DNA of 64,000 nucleotides from Elephas maximus indicus (GCF_024166365.1 NC_064831.1:26154768-26218767); one strand, 5' to 3'; numbered from the stretch's first letter, positions 1-11,868 are shown. Numbers and translations are program-made. Notes: generated from the letters alone by a model not told the origin.

Positions 1-640
1 TTTAATAGGTTTTCACTTTCATTCCACTTATCGTTTCATTTTTTCTGTTTACTTCCAGTAAATTTACTCTTATTTTCCTTGTTACTTAAGGATGAAGGTC
101 TGGTCATTTTATATTGTTATATATTTTTATATTATGCTATGAATTTTCCCCTAATTAATGCTATAGAGTTTGCCTCAAATTTGAACTTTTTTTTAATCCC
201 ATTTCTAATATATTCTAATTTATCTTTTAATTTCTTCTTTGACCCATGGTCTATTATATTAAGTAAGTGGTAAGGCAATGGTTTCTTACATATGACAGCA
301 AAAGTACAAATGACGAAAAATAGATAAGTTGTAATCATCAAAAAAAAAAATGTTGGTGCTTAAAATGACATCATCAAGAATGGGAAAGGCAACACATAGA
401 ATGGGCTAATAATTTTGAGTCATATATCGGATAAGAAACTTGTATGTAGAATGTAAAATAAGTCTTAAATTCAACAATAAAAAGAAAAAATAATCCTTTA
501 AGAATTTTATGGTTTAAGTTGTACAATTAGGCCCTTTGATCCATTCAGAGTTACTTTTTTCTATATTGTGTGAGGTATGGGTCTAACTTCTTTCTTTTAT
601 ATGCATATGTGGAGAAATCAGAATTCTCATCCATTACTGC
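1..640 (-). mobile_element. Old L1 mosaic, left end of unit C
   Basis: Bases 1-355 read as the antisense of an old mammalian L1 ORF2. About 365-485 reads as L1 in the opposite (sense) direction, and 486-640 returns to antisense, matching the L1 ORF2 C-terminal region. The same flip occurs in unit B near 31,945-32,100, so the rearrangement predates duplication of the unit. The window begins inside this copy, so its left limit is unknown. No open frame of note remains. Confidence 0.7.
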
Positions 641-1892
641 TTGTTGTTGTTGTTGCTAGGTACTATTAAGTCAGTTCCAACTCATGGAGACCCTATGACG
701 AGCAGAATGAAACACTGCCTGGTCCTGCACCATCCTCAAAATTGTTGCTATACTTGAGCCCATGTTGCAGCCACTGTGTCATTCCATCTCTTGACTGTCT
801 TCCTCATTTTCCTTGACTTTGAGCCAAGCATGATGTTCTTCTCTAAGGACTGGTCCTTCTGATAACTTCTACAAAGTATGTGAGAGGAATCTCGCAAACC
901 TTGCTTCTAGGGAGCATTCTGGCTGTACTTCTTCCAAGACAGATTTGTTGGTTCTTCTGGCAGTCCATAGTTTATTCAATATTCTTCACAAACATCACAA
1001 TTCAAAAGCATCTTCAGTCTTCCTTATTCATTGTTAAGCCTTTATACGCCTTCAATCACAATCAAGGTGATTGAAAATACCATGGCTTGAGTCAGGCACA
1101 CTTTAGTCTTCAGAGTAGAAGGCTTTGGTTTTTAACACTTTAAAGAGGTGTTTTGCAGCAAATCTTCCCAATGCAATACATCATTTGTTTTATTGGCTGT
1201 TGCTTCCATGGGCATTGATTGTGGAGCCAAGTAAAATGAAATCCTTGACAACTTCAATCTTTTGTCCATTTATCATGATGCTGCTTATTGGTCCAGTTGT
1301 GAGTTTTTTTGTTTTCTTTATGTTAAGGTATAATCCACAGTGAAGGTTGTAGTCTTTGATCTTCATCAGTAAGTTCTATTTACTTTCAGCAAAAAGGTTA
1401 TGCCATCTGCATATCTCTGGTTGCTAATGAGTCTTCCTCCAATCCTGATGCCATATCCTTCTTAATTTAGGCCAGTTTCTCAGACTATTTGCTCAGCATA
1501 CAGATGGAATAAGTATGTTGAAAGAATACAACCCTGACGACACCTTTTCTGATTTTAAACCATTCAGTAACCCTTTGTTCTGTTTGAAAGATGGCCTCTT
1601 GATCTCTTTACAAGTACTGCATAAGCACAATTAAGTGTTCTGGAATATCCTTTTTCTCAATATTATCCATTAATGAATTCGTTATGGTCTACACAATGGA
1701 ATGTCTTTGCTGAGTCAATAAAACACGGGTAAACATCTTTGTGGTATTCTCTGCTTTCAGCCAAGATCCATGTGACATGAGCAATGATATCCATCATTCC
1801 ATATTTTCTTCTAAGCCTAGCTTGTATTTCTGGAAGTTCCCTGCTGATGTACTGCTGCAACTGTTTTTTAATAATCTTCAGCAAAATTTTAC
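641..1892 (-). mobile_element. RTE-type LINE, 5'-truncated, antisense
   Basis: The element runs right to left. Its 3' end at 641 is a (TTG)n run followed by the RTE tail, and its truncated 5' end lies near 1,892. On the minus strand at 1,663-1,884 a reverse-transcriptase stretch is readable, including WILAESREY and CFIDSAK, corresponding to the FIDYAKAFD catalytic region in better-kept copies; the second Asp of that motif is lost here. Stops and frameshifts abound. Copies with the same two junctions occur at 12,552-13,656 and 32,220-33,433. Confidence 0.85.
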
Positions 1893-2530
1893 TACATTGC
1901 TAGTGTGAACAAAAAATAGTAAGTAGTTGTGGGAAACAGTTTGACAGTTCCTTAAAAAGTGAAGCGTAGGCCTACTAAATGACCTAGAAATTATATTTTC
2001 AAGTACATAACTAAGAGACTTTAAGCAGTGACACAGACACATGTACAACGATGTTCATTGCACCACTAATCATAGTAGTTAAAAGGTGGAGACAACCCAA
2101 ATACCCATAAACAGATTATTGGATAAACCAAATGCGATGTACACATAAAATGGAATCTGTCCTAAAGAGAAATGAAGTCCTAATACATGCCACAACATGG
2201 AAGAATCTTGAAAACGTTATGCAGAGTGAAATAAGCCTATTGCAAAAGGACAAATATTGTACAAACTCACTAATATTAAGTGCGTAGAACAGGTAAATAT
2301 ATAGAGACTATAGTTTTATAATTGCTATCAGGGGCAGAAGGAAATGAGAATGAGAGGAATTGTTTAGGAAGCATTGAGTTTGTGTTCATGGGGATGGAAA
2401 ACGTGGCAAAGGACATAGATGGTGCTTGCACAACATAATTGATGTAATTGATCTCACTGAATTACATATGAAGGAAATGTTGAATTGGCAAACGTGGTGC
2501 TGCCTATATTTTACAACAGTAAAACAATTA
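1893..2530 (+). mobile_element. Old L1 3' end, first of two tandem pieces
   Basis: The sequence reads as the sense strand of a mammalian-wide L1 3' end, with recognisable stretches such as 'cagtttgacagttcc' and 'acaacccaaatacccat'. It is non-coding and degenerate. The matching segments are 33,434-34,050 (same orientation) and 11,110-12,551 (inverted, with two extra insertions). Confidence 0.7.
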
Positions 2531-3275
2531 AAGACAGACAATTTAAGTACACAACTAGGGAAAGAGGCGAATAGATATTTCTTCAAAGAAAGTATACAAG
2601 TGGTAAATAAATACATGAGAAGATACACAAAATCATTAGTCATTGTTGTTGTTGTGTCCCATTGAGTTGATTCTGACTCATAGCTACCCTGTAGGGCAGG
2701 GTAGAACTTCCCCTAGGGTTTCCTAGAGAGATACAAATCAGAATCATAAAGACATATAACTTCACACCTACTAGAATGACTGAAATTAAAAAGGCAGAAA
2801 ATTACAAGTGTTGGTGATGTGAATGATTGAAATCTCATACATTGAGGTGGTGGATAAATTGAAACTTCATACATTGCTGAAGAGAATGTAAAACGGCACA
2901 GTTGCTGTGAAAAATAATTTGAAAGTTCCTCAAAATACTAAACACAGAGTTACCATACTATATGACCCAGCAATTCCATTTCTAGGTATGTACACATGAT
3001 AAATAAAAATAAAAACCTTGTACATGAATGCTCATAGCAACATTATTCATAATAGCCAAAATGGGTAGCAACCAAATGCCCCTAAAATGATAAATGGAAA
3101 AACACAGTATGGCGTATCCACAGAATTAACTATTATTCAGCAATAAAAATGGATTAAGCACTGATGCATACTACAACGTGGATGGACCATGAAATCATGC
3201 TAAATATTAGAAGCCAGTCGCAAAAGACCATGTGATTCTATTTGTATTAAATATCTAGAACAAGCAAATCCATAC
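2531..3275 (+). mobile_element. Old L1 3' end, second piece, interrupted by a SINE fragment
   Basis: A second L1 C-terminal/3'UTR segment in sense orientation, recognised from 'gacccagcaattccatttc', 'tcataatagccaaaatg' and similar diagnostic stretches. It is split by a short AfroSINE fragment at 2,643-2,733. The equivalent segments are 34,051-34,980 and, inverted, 10,180-11,100. Copy C stops at about 3,275, where it jumps directly to an L1 5' segment, so it lacks sequence present in A. Confidence 0.7.
2643..2733 (-). mobile_element. AfroSINE fragment shared by all three unit copies
   Basis: This is the antisense of the AfroSINE 3' tail ('attgagttgattctgactc') followed by the 'gggtttcc' part. 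The same fragment sits at the same L1 position at 10,921-11,003 (inverted) and 34,166-34,244. It was therefore present before the unit was duplicated. Confidence 0.8.
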
Positions 3276-3502
3276 ACACAAGCACTATTCTTTGTCCTGT
3301 GTCAGTTCAGTGCTTGTTACCTCTAATCTTTTTGGGTGTTTTTCTCCCCAACTTGTGTAGTGATCTTACTCTTATATATTCATCCATAATCAAGCAAGTG
3401 GTCAAGCAGACTCAATGCAGATCTCTGGGGCTTTGTTGCAAAGCAGAAAGCTGGGGCAATCATAAGGCTCACTTTGTTTCTCTTTTCTTAAAGATCACTG
3501 TA
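3276..3502 (-). mobile_element. Old L1 5' region, antisense, right end of unit C
   Basis: The segment matches the reverse complement of 9,310-9,550 (for example 'gctttgttgcaaagcagaaag' region against 'ctttctgctttgcaacaaa'). That sequence in unit A belongs to an L1 5' region. Similarity ends near 3,502, which sets the right limit of unit C. Confidence 0.65.
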
Positions 3503-4414
3503 AAATGAACAAAAAACATAATATGAGAGGCATTAACTCTTGAGTTCTTTGCCTTTAAGAAGTAATAATATCATATATATGTGGCTGAGTGTACCGTAGT
3601 AAAACCTAGTAAACAACCATTCACATTTTTACTATGACTGACTAATGAGATATTGTTAGTTTATGACCAGAAAATGCTCAATGTGCTAATATATACATGT
3701 GTGTACTTTGAATCAAGTATATGGAGAGTATATTTATCTACATGGTGTTTATCTACTATGACAGTTGATTGTGACAAATGTTAGGAAATCCCTATAGCAA
3801 GCTAGCATCTGAAAGTTGTTAATTTGATATTCACTGGAAGTTAGTGATACAGATTTGGATAAATTACTTCTTCAGGGGGCTTGAGTATAATAAATCATTT
3901 TTAGAAATATAGTTTTGGTTTTTTTTTTTAGTAAGTTTGGGTTTATCAATACATATGCAGAGTGCCATTTAAATTTAAATAAGGCTAAGAACTGAGTCTA
4001 CATTTGAGGCCAATTTGGGCTTCACAGAGGAGGATAGCATCTCTATCATCCTCAGAATCTTTGTTTATCATTTTAAATCTGAGGAGCCTAGTAGGTCTCA
4101 TTGTTCATGCAGCATTTTAAAGACTAGAAAATCCCACCTATCTGGAATATAAGCATATATACTTCTACCATCTCAGACACATTCAAGATTAATTATCTCT
4201 GCTACTGAAATTTATTCAAAGAGGGAGAGAGAATCTCTGTCTTCCTTTAATCAAGAGAGGTTCTGAAGAGATGGGATCCAAAGAGAGTCTCTAGCGAAAT
4301 GACTCAATATCCTCAGAGATGATTGGATGATAGGCACATTACACCTTGGATATAATATCTTTACACTGATTTTCCTTGAAGGAATAATTAAGTAGTAAGA
4401 TGGGAAGGGTGCTA
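3503..4414. other. No recognisable feature
   Basis: AT-rich sequence without a convincing ORF, RNA gene or repeat that I can name. It separates unit C from the SINE at 4,415. Confidence 0.5.
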
Positions 4415-4596
4415 AAACCAAAAAACCAAACCCAATGCCTTCGAGTCGATTCCAACTCATAGTGACACTTCATAGTGACACTATCGGACAGGGTAGAACT
4501 GCCCCATAGAGTTTCCAAAGAGCACCTGGTGGATTCAAACTGCTGACCCTTTGGTAAGCAGCCATAGCACTTAACCACTATGCCACCAGGGTTTCC
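4415..4596 (-). mobile_element. AfroSINE, near full length, antisense
   Basis: It begins with an A-rich tail (aaaaccaaaaaaccaaaccc) and ends with the tRNA-like head ('cactatgccaccagggtttcc'). Near-matching target-site duplications flank it: gggaagggtgcta at 4,402-4,414 and agggagggtgcta at 4,597-4,609. The element combines a tRNA-related head with a tail that matches the RTE LINE 3' end. Confidence 0.9.
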
Positions 4597-5046
4597 AGGG
4601 AGGGTGCTACTCTTAACTTTTTGGACTTATTAGTTAGACCAGTATCAAGATGGGAGTATGATTGACCCTTATAGAGTTTTAATTAACATTTCCTTGTTGT
4701 CATTATTCGGTTTTCATAGTATCTCTGGTCATTCAGATATCCTCTTTTGTAAAGTGACTATTCAATTCATTTGCACATTTTGATTAATTTGTCAGTTTTT
4801 TCATTATATTTTCAGAAATACTTTTATAGCCTGGGTACAAATTCAATTGTTACATGTATATATGGCAAATGTCACCTATCACTTTTGTGGCACGTTTCTC
4901 AAGACTCTTTCAAAGAACTTCTTTGAATGAATTTCATGATGAATTTTGATGAATTTAAGCATTTCTTAAATTTAATAAATTTCCTTTTCTAGATTAGTTC
5001 ATTTTGTCTTTTTGACTATGAGTTACTATCATGATGTAGATAACTA

Positions 5047-5532
5047 CGTTGTTGTTGTTAGGTGCCATTGAGTCAGTTCTGACTTGTAGTGACACTATGT
5101 ACAACAGAATAAAACACTGTCTGGTCCTGTGCCACGCCCATGATAACTGTTATGCTTGAGCCTGTTGTTGCAGCCACTGTGTCAACCCATCTCCTTGAGA
5201 GTCTTCCTCTCCTTTGGTGACCCTTCACTTTACCAAGCATGAATGTACAAAGTATGTGAGATGAAGTCTTGCTACATACGCTTATAAGAAGCATTCTGGC
5301 TTTACTTCTTCCAAGAAAGATTTGTTCATTTTTTAACAGTCCATGGTATATTCAACATTCTTTGCCAAGACCATAACTCAAAGGTGTCAATTCTTCTTTG
5401 GTCTTTCTTATTTAGTGCCCAACTTTCACATGCATATGAAGCGATTGAAAGCACCATGGCTTGGGTCAGGTGCATCCTAGCCCTTAAAGTGAACTCTTTG
5501 CTTTCTAACACTTTAAAGAGGTCTTTTGCAAC
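5047..5532 (-). mobile_element. RTE-type LINE, 5'-truncated, with target-site duplication
   Basis: Antisense RTE 3' portion beginning with (GTT)n and 'aggtgccattgagtcagttc'. A perfect 9-base target-site duplication, agataacta, flanks it at 5,038-5,046 and 5,533-5,541. This marks a target-primed insertion truncated at its 5' end. The minus-strand translation retains decayed C-terminal RTE protein (for example ESWALNKKDQRRIDTFELW). Confidence 0.9.
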
Positions 5533-6103
5533 AGATAACTATATTCGGTCTTAATTTATAAAAACAAATGTTTTCTTGTTTTTCTTCTTTAAGAGTATCT
5601 TAGCTTCTCTTGGCCAATTAATATTTCTTATCAATTTCTTTGAAAATCTTACTGGGATTTTGACAGAAAATTTGGAAACAGACTGTTTTATGCTATTAAA
5701 AATTTCTAACAATGAAGATGGCATGTAATTCTATTTAATTAGGTTTTCTCAGAAGTCAATGTATTTTGCTCATTTTTTATATATTCTACCACTCATCTTA
5801 ATATTTTTAACATATTTCGCAATGTAATCTTTTATAGTTGTAATACCTCAAAATTTGTAGTGCTATGTAAAGATGAATATACATTTTGTAATTGATCTCA
5901 CATCCAATATTCTTTCAGTTAATTTTTTTCATATATTATTTTTATTTGTCACAATAAAACTCACATACATAATCACATTATCTGCAATAACAGCAGTTTT
6001 ATAGCTTTTTTTTCCTTTAATTTCACTAGAGTATTTAAGTTGTTTTGACTGTGAGAAACCATCAATATTCCTTAGTGAGAGAGCTCTCTAGCTGCTAAGT
6101 GAC

Positions 6104-6965
6104 TTTTTATTTATTTATTTATTTTACAATAACTTATCGTGCTTTCAGTGAAGTCTTAAGCAGCAGTTTAGGTTCCTACTGAACAATTTTTACATGAATT
6201 TTTCAGTGACATTGGTTACATTCTTTACAATGTTCTCATTAGTTCCATTCTGGTTGTTCCATTTCCATTACTCTAGTTTCCCTGTCCCCTTATAGTCTCA
6301 TGTTTGTTTTAAAGTAATTGTTGACCATTTGATCTGATATAGATGTTTTTTTTTTTAATGGACACAGTACTCAAGGGTGATTTTCTTTATTTTGTGAGCC
6401 ATTCAGCTAAAAGGTGACCACCAGGGCTAGTTTCCCTTCACCATTTAAACGGTATCTCAGAACAATAGTATCGGGGAGTCCTCCAGTTTCAACTGGTTCA
6501 GTAAGTCTGGATTTTTTTTTAAGAATTTGAGGTTCGACTTGACAATTTTCTTTCATCTATCACGATCCCTCTATTGTCGCTCAGACTTGAGAAGTAGTAA
6601 TTTGTAGCCAGGCACCATCTAGTTCTTCTGGTCTCAGGGTAGATGAGGCCGTAATTTATGTAGACTTCTACTCCTGTCAACTAGTTTATTCTTTGAGTCT
6701 TTGGTTCGCTTCATTCTCTTTTGTTCCAGATGGGAAGAGACCAATAGTTGTATCTTAGATGGTTGCTTGCAAGCTTTTAAGACCCCAGATACTACTCACC
6801 AAACTAGGGTGTAGAAGATAAACTTTATCAATTATATTATGCCAGTTGACTGAGATGTCTCAGGAGGCTATATTCCTAAGCCTTCAGTCCAATGAGGTGT
6901 TTGGTCATGCCAGCGAAACATCTGTAAGTGGCCCTCTTGCGTTTTATTATATATAAGAACATACA
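6104..6965 (-). mobile_element. Lineage-specific L1 3'UTR, antisense
   Basis: It starts with a T-rich tail and reads as the reverse complement of the same 3'UTR seen in sense at 37,651-38,196. Shared stretches include 'ctggaggactccc' and 'gatggtgcctggctac'. No coding sequence is included, so the insertion is strongly 5'-truncated. Confidence 0.75.
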
Positions 6966-7225
6966 TTCATGCAGTCACATACATGCATATACATATGCAT
7001 GCACCTACATATACGTTCATAGATACTTGTATATACTGCTGCTTAATTTTTAAATATTCTGATTTTTTTGTTTTGTTTTATTTTATAGTGCAGTTTTACT
7101 TTATAGCCTTGTATATTTGAGAGTAGAAAAGACAATAGCAGAAATGCTTATTTGCCATCCTGATTTCAATTCAACATGTTTAATGTTTCTGTAGTAACAC
7201 TGATGTTTGTTGTAGTGTTTCATGT

Positions 7226-7390
7226 ATATGGCATAGTGGTTAAGAGCTCGGCTGCTAAACAAAAGGTTGGCAGTTCAAATTCAACAGCCACTCCCTGGAA
7301 ACCCTTTGGGGGAGCTCTACTCTGTCCTGTAGAGTTAGTATGAGTCAGAACTGACTCGAAAGCACCTAACAGCTCCTAACAACGACAAAT
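7226..7390 (+). mobile_element. AfroSINE, sense
   Basis: The tRNA-like head is readable (ggcatagtggttaagagc as box A, then ggcagttcaaattcaac as box B). It is followed by 'ctctgtcctgtagagt' and the RTE-like tail. A second, longer AfroSINE follows in the same orientation after about 35 bases. Confidence 0.9.
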
Positions 7391-7423
7391 ACATATGTGT
7401 GTTATATACACATACATATTTGT

Positions 7424-7632
7424 TATATAGTGGCCCAGTGGTTAAGCCCTTGGGTGCTAACTGAAAGATCACCAGTTGGAACCCACTATCCCCTCCATGG
7501 GAGAAAGATGTGGCGGCCTGATTCTGTACAGATTTACAACCTTGGAAACTCTGTGGGGCAATGCTACTTTGTCCTATAGGGTTGCTATTAGTTGGAATAG
7601 ACTCGATGGCAACAGGTATGAATTGTTTAACA
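7424..7632 (+). mobile_element. AfroSINE, long subtype with an internal segment, sense
   Basis: The head is 'cccagtggttaagccctt'. Between head and tail there is an extra block (about 7,500-7,545, 'gggagaaagatgtggcgg' onward) that short AfroSINE copies lack. The same block occurs in the copy at 54,283-54,490, which suggests a distinct subfamily. Confidence 0.85.
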
Positions 7633-9194
7633 GGTTTAATGTGGTTGAGTATATTTCTATATCCAGACAATCTTTATTAATTTGTTATAATATGTTTCCT
7701 GATATTGAATCGAACTTACGCTACTTGAAAAATTCAAACTTGGTTGTAAAGCTTTAATGATGTGTTGTTCCGTTTACTGTTTTTAAACCTGTATACCTTA
7801 GGAGAATTAGCCTGTCAGTTCCTTTCTTCTAATGTCATCGTATGATTTTGGTACCAAGTCATTTGTTTATTTTTCTAAATATCAAATGCAGTCTTTTAAA
7901 TTATTTTATCATTTCTAATTAAATTTCTTTTTGGTCAGAAAAATGTTAATTTCACAGTAGTGATACTTGAAATTTGTTGAGATTTGCTTAATGGCATAGA
8001 ATCAAATCAATCTGAACACAGATATCATGTGTGCTTGGAAAAAATATGTATCATAAAACCAATTTTTTTAATTTTGTTCTTTTTTGAATTATTTGTAATT
8101 CATTTTTTAGTGAAAACAGTTTGTAGAAATCTACCACTCTGATCCACTTCTGCTTATGTTGTTTTAAAGCATCGAGTGAACTTCAACTCACAGCAACGTC
8201 ATGTCTAGTTTTATCAAGTCCAATTTTATATATTTGAATCTGTATTCTTAGTTGAAGATTATTTTAGTTGTTTTATATTTTGCTCTTAAATAGAAGTTTT
8301 AATATTATAATGCTCAATATATTAGGAAATATTATTAAAGATTATTTTCTTCTGGTGTTAATATGAATTGACTAGTTTTTATCTTTCATGTTTAATTAGT
8401 GTACCACTTAACAAAATATCTCTTATTGTTTCCATTTCCTTATGTTTTATGTTTTCCTTGTAAACAGCAAACTCTAGATATTTTTTTAATCCTGTATGAA
8501 TATCTTGTCTTTTGTCTTGAAGGCTCAATATATTATTTACCGATGTTTAATGCATCTTAAAAGATTTACGTTGTCTTATATTATTTTTTAAATTTGTGCT
8601 ACAAAATCAATAATTAATTTTTGCTTTCTGTCATGTTTTGTAACAATGAATTTTCTCTTGCATGACATTTTACTATTGATTAGTTTGCAAAAAATAATTT
8701 TAAGCTGTTACAATATTTTCAAATCAAAATTAATTTTTTAAACTAAAATTAATTATATATAACATCATAAAAGTTATTAAAACTTTTAGAGTGTTTTTAC
8801 TTTGATCATACAAGCTGTCATTACATTATTCTCTCTAGAAAATAACTTAAAATCTCTAAGAGATAGTAATTTTATGCAAAATGATGATTAATCTTGAATT
8901 GCTCTATAAATTCTTAAATTTTTTTGTCATTATACTTTTCAGATTCATTTCGTCTACCTTTTACCCCTTTGGCCAAGGCGTTTAACAATACTTCTAGCTG
9001 CAGGTTATCTTTCTTAATATGTGTTGGACATTTGCTGACTCTAAAAGTATCAAACACTGTAGATTTTTGTAGAATATATAGAATAGAGTTTAAGTATTGA
9101 ACAAAAATGATTTTTCTTATGACAAAACAGCAAATATATCTTACTAATTAAGCATAACATGAATTTTTTTCATTAATGTTGAAATGTAATTTAT

Positions 9195-9985
9195 GGATAT
9201 CTGCTTCCAGTCAAGATGTAGGAACACAGACTAGATTTATTCCCTGGCCATAAACAACCAAAGCATGAATATGATGTATGAAACAATGTTTTGCAAGACC
9301 CTTGACATCAGAAAGTAAGGACAGTGATCCTTAAGAGAAGAGAAACAAAGTAAGCACTAGGATTCCCCCAGCTTTCTGCTTTGCAACAAAACCCCAGAAA
9401 TCTGCACCGAGTTCTCTTGACCACTCACTTGGTTATGAATCAGTACATAAAAGTAAGATCGCTACAAAGGCTGGGTAAAGAAACACCCAAAAAGATTAGA
9501 AGTGACAATAACTGACACTGACACTGGACAACGAATAGTGCCTGTCCCCAGAAGCCACCTGGAATTTATCAACAGTCATGGGGCCTTAGCTACGGAACAC
9601 AAGAACGTCCTGTGTTGGTGGTGGGGAATAATTAGCCCTAAACTGGTGGACACCTAAAAATATTTTAAAAGCAAGACTCAGAAGAATCAAACTGTTAACA
9701 AATAACATATATGAGGCCAGAAGAAAGGTCAAGAATATTTATAGGACACAATAATCCTCATAACCCAAAAGGTATATTTCACAATGCTGACACCAAAAAA
9801 ACCCCAAGAAACATGAAAAAAATTAGAAAAATATGAGGAAAAGTAAAGGAAATAATAAATCAGTCAAAACCAGCTTAGAAGTGATGTGAAGGTTAGAATT
9901 AGCAGAGAAAGTCATTAAAACAATTTTAACTGTATTCTTTTTTTCAATATCAGCACTTAAAAACTGATTTCATTCTTTTTACCAG
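9195..9985 (+). mobile_element. Old L1 5'UTR/ORF1-like segment, left end of unit A
   Basis: 'cttccagtcaagatgtaggaac' marks an L1 5' leader, and the stretch near 9,880-9,940 ('agaattagcagagaaag') resembles the ORF1 start region of old L1s. Bases 9,310-9,550 are inverted relative to 3,278-3,502 in unit C. No frame is intact. Confidence 0.65.
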
Positions 9986-10920
9986 GCTTAAGGTATACAA
10001 TTTTATGAATATATTATATATGTATTTTTTTTTCAGGGCTGAAGGGTATTGGTTTCTGGGTTTTACTATTAAAAACAGTGCTCTAAGATATATTCTTGAA
10101 ATTACATCTTTTGGAGCTTGTATATCTATAGTATATATTTTCTTTGTGAAAGTTTGAGATATAATTCACATACCTCAAAACTTACTTTTTAAAGTGTACA
10201 ATTCAGTGGTTTTTAGCATATTACCAAATTGTGGAAGAATTACCACTAATTCCAGAACATTTGCATCACCCCAAAAAGAAACTCCACACCCAGTAGCAGT
10301 CACTCTCTGTCCCTCCATCCCTCAGCCCCTAATAATCACTAATCTGCCCACTATAATCATGGATTTGCCTGTTCTGGATATTTAACACAAATGGAATCAT
10401 ACAACATGTGGTTCTTTGTGACTGGCTTCTAATATTTAGCATAATTTCAAGGTCCGTCTATTTCGTACCATGCACCAGTGCTTAATCCATTTTTATTGCT
10501 GAATAATAGTTCATTGTGTGGATATACCATACTTTGTTTTTCCATTTATCATTTTAGGGGCATTTGGGTTTTCCCCATTTTGGTAATTATGAACAATGCT
10601 GCTATGAGCATTCATGTGCAAGGTTTTTGTAGACATGTATTTTTATTTATCATGTGTGCATACCTGGAAATGGAAATTCTGGGTTGTATGGTAATTCCAT
10701 GTTTAATATTTTGAGAAACTGTCAAGCTATTTTTCACAGTAACTGTACCATTTTACATTCTCATCAGCAATGTATAAGGTTTCAATTTATCTACAGCCTC
10801 AATGTATGAGATTTCAATCATTCACATCACCAACACTTGTAATCTTCTGCCTTTTTAATTTCAATCATTCTAGTAAGTGTGAAGTTATATGTCTTTATGA
10901 TTCTGATTTGCATCTCTCTA

Positions 10921-11003
10921 GGAAATCCTGAGGGAAGTTCTACTCTGTCCTATAGGTTAGCTATGAGTCAGAATCAACTCAATGGGACACAACAATGACT
11001 AAT
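10921..11003 (+). mobile_element. AfroSINE fragment (shared), inverted copy
   Basis: Reads 'agttctactctgtcctatag' followed by 'gagtcagaatcaactcaatg'. It is the inverted counterpart of the fragments at 2,643-2,733 and 34,166-34,244, at the same site in the host L1. Confidence 0.8.
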
Positions 11004-11337
11004 GATTTTGTGTATCATGTACCTCTTGACCACTTGTATACTTTCTTTGAAGAAATGTCTATTCAACTCATTCCTCAGTTGTGTAATTGAATTATTTGTC
11101 TTTTGAAAAAAATTTTTTTTACTGTTGTAAAATATAGACAGCACCACATTTGCCAGTTCAACATTTCCTTCATATGTAATTCAGTGAGGTCAATTTCATT
11201 AATCATGTTGTACAAGCACCACCAATGTCCTTTGCCACATTTTCCAACCCATAAACAAAAATTCAATGCTTCATAAACAATAATTTCTCTCATACTCCTT
11301 TTTTCCTGCCCCTGACAGCCACTGTTAAACTATAAAA

Positions 11338-11504
11338 ACCCGCTAAACCAAACCCACTGCCATCGAGTCGATTCCGACTCATAGTGACCCCATAGGAGAG
11401 AATAGAACTGCCCCATAGAGTTTCCAAGGAGCACCTGGAGGATTTGAACTGCCATCCTCTTGGTTGGCAGCTGTAGCACTTGACCACTATGCCACCAGGG
11501 TTTC
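11338..11504 (-). mobile_element. AfroSINE private to unit A, antisense
   Basis: Nearly full-length AfroSINE. It is flanked by an 8-base target-site duplication, ctataaaa, at 11,330-11,337 and 11,505-11,512. The corresponding positions in C (near 2,310) and B (near 33,845) read straight through ('gttttataat') without a SINE. The insertion therefore came after the duplication. Confidence 0.92.
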
Positions 11505-11868
11505 CTATAAAACTATCGTCTCTATATATTCACCTATTCTATGCAGTTCATATTAGTGAGTTCATACAATATTTGTCCTTCTGTGATAAGCTTATTTCAC
11601 TCTGCATAATATTTCCAGGTTTTTTCTATGGTGTGTCCTGTATCAGAACTTCTTTTCCCTTCAGGACAGATTCCATTTTATGTGTATACTACGTTTGGTT
11701 TATGCAATAATCTGTTTCTGGGTATCTGGGTTGTTTCCACATTTTAGCTATTATGAATAGTGCTGCAATGAACATTGTTGTACATGTGTCTCTGGCACTG
11801 CTTTAAAGTCTCTTAGGTACATACCTGAGAATATAGTTTCGAAGTGATATAGTAGTTCTATGCTTTAC

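Larger units (their letters stand above)
4640..9194 (-). mobile_element. Old L1, antisense, host to younger insertions
   Basis: Between younger insertions the AT-rich background reads as antisense L1. Examples are 'cacattatctgcaataacag' near 5,970 and the stretch around 7,640-7,780, both recognisable as decayed ORF2. It is interrupted by RTE (5,047-5,532), an L1 3'UTR (6,104-6,965) and two SINEs (7,226-7,632). Limits are approximate, and part of 8,000-9,190 is too degraded to be certain. Confidence 0.5.
9986..11868 (-). mobile_element. Two old L1 3' ends in tandem, antisense (unit A)
   Basis: The L1 3'UTR signature is clear: 'ttccagaacatttgcatcac', 'tggatttgcctgttctgg' and 'tgaataatagttcattgtg'. 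This is the inverted equivalent of 33,434-35,337. It is interrupted by the shared SINE fragment at 10,921-11,003 and by a private AfroSINE at 11,338-11,504. It continues past the young L1 insertion at 11,869-12,475 to 12,551. Confidence 0.75.
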
